Shown: positions 12,740 to 12,881 of the stretch, piece after piece
How positions within the stretch are numbered: position 1 is the stretch's first letter
How the letters are laid out: each line of letters starts with the position of its first letter
NCBI GenBank assembly: GCA_030606585.1
Contig: JAUWGD010000041.1
Coordinates: forward strand, 1 to 12,881
Direction of reading: 5' to 3'
DNA from: Dehalococcoidales bacterium
GTDB taxonomy: Bacteria > Chloroflexota > Dehalococcoidia > Dehalococcoidales > RBG-16-60-22
Length of the DNA: 12,881 nt
The notes under the pieces: generated by a model
What the model was told of the DNA's origin: nothing
Database searches by the model: none
The model's input: only the letters and a program-made list of their open reading frames with translations
Made by a program: the position numbers and the translations under genes

Positions 12740-12881
12740 CTACTCCACCTTCTGAAACACCTTTGCCGGCGCTCCGCAGACCGGGCATTTCTCCGGGGGT
12801 TCTCCTGTTACGGTATTTCCGCAGACCTGGCAGACGTAGTAGGTATTATCGTCCAATTGCTTGTTCTCTTTAACGGCCTCC
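12740..12881 (-). CDS. Rubrerythrin-type protein, C-terminal rubredoxin-like domain (partial)
   Basis: The last 46 residues of a minus-strand gene that continues past the right edge. Two CxxC pairs, YYVCQVCG and KCPVCGAP, are spaced as in the short rubredoxin-like domain at the end of rubrerythrins and bind one iron (or zinc). The ending FQKVE is also typical. Rubrerythrin reduces hydrogen peroxide in anaerobes. The di-iron domain itself lies outside the window, so a stand-alone rubredoxin-like or zinc-ribbon protein cannot be excluded. No terminator is seen in the 6 bp before the cca stop codon; the two transcripts must overlap. Confidence 0.8.
   Translation of the reverse strand, partial: EAVKENKQLDDNTYYVCQVCGNTVTGEPPEKCPVCGAPAKVFQKVE

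Overview
This window reads as a chromosomal segment from an anaerobic bacterium, most likely an uncultured Chloroflexota of the class Dehalococcoidia. That assignment is an inference from the gene mix: a two-gene split transketolase, an archaeal-type UPF0200 kinase, a rubrerythrin-type protein, an L25 protein with an acidic tail, and small unknown membrane proteins. No rRNA or other taxonomic marker gene is present. Genes are dense (17 CDS plus a partial at each end), largely housekeeping, and no intergenic gap exceeds about 200 bp.

Layout. Bases 1-1465 (+) hold the end of an unknown gene, a SAM-dependent methyltransferase and a RadC-family protein whose JAMM metal site looks degraded. Bases 1466-1663 are a non-coding convergent junction carrying a TGTCATTC-ended palindromic repeat. 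Bases 1664-3178 (-) are a compact operon: a membrane-anchored protein, two tiny membrane proteins (one of only 58 aa) and an Ogt-type DNA alkyltransferase. Bases 3237-4789 (-) hold a zinc-ribbon protein, ComF and long-form HPF. Bases 4990-6012 (-) encode an orphan REC/HD-GYP response regulator with a divergent GYP motif and its own terminator. Bases 6154-8308 (-) are L25, an amidohydrolase and the RNA ligase-like phosphodiesterase ThpR. From a divergent promoter region, 8414-10233 (+) encodes both halves of transketolase. A second palindromic repeat follows at the next convergent junction. Bases 10370-11394 (-) are a kinase overlapping a dCMP deaminase-like gene; divergent from it is a tRNA nucleotidyltransferase (11468-12733, +), which converges on a rubrerythrin-like C-terminus at the right edge.

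Functions. Most genes serve RNA and translation (HPF, L25, ThpR, CCA enzyme), nucleotide and pentose metabolism (transketolase, deaminase, kinase, ComF-type phosphoribosyltransferase) and DNA repair or uptake (RadC, Ogt, ComF). I see no phage, IS, CRISPR, toxin-antitoxin or defence locus, and no tRNA or rRNA gene.

The most interesting signals are not classical systems. They are (1) two palindromic elements whose hairpin stems differ by compensatory base-pair changes, both placed between convergent genes; (2) several genes whose apparent -10 box lies only 7-13 nt before the start codon, suggesting leaderless mRNAs; (3) RadC and HD-GYP proteins with altered signature residues; and (4) a small membrane-protein operon of unknown function.
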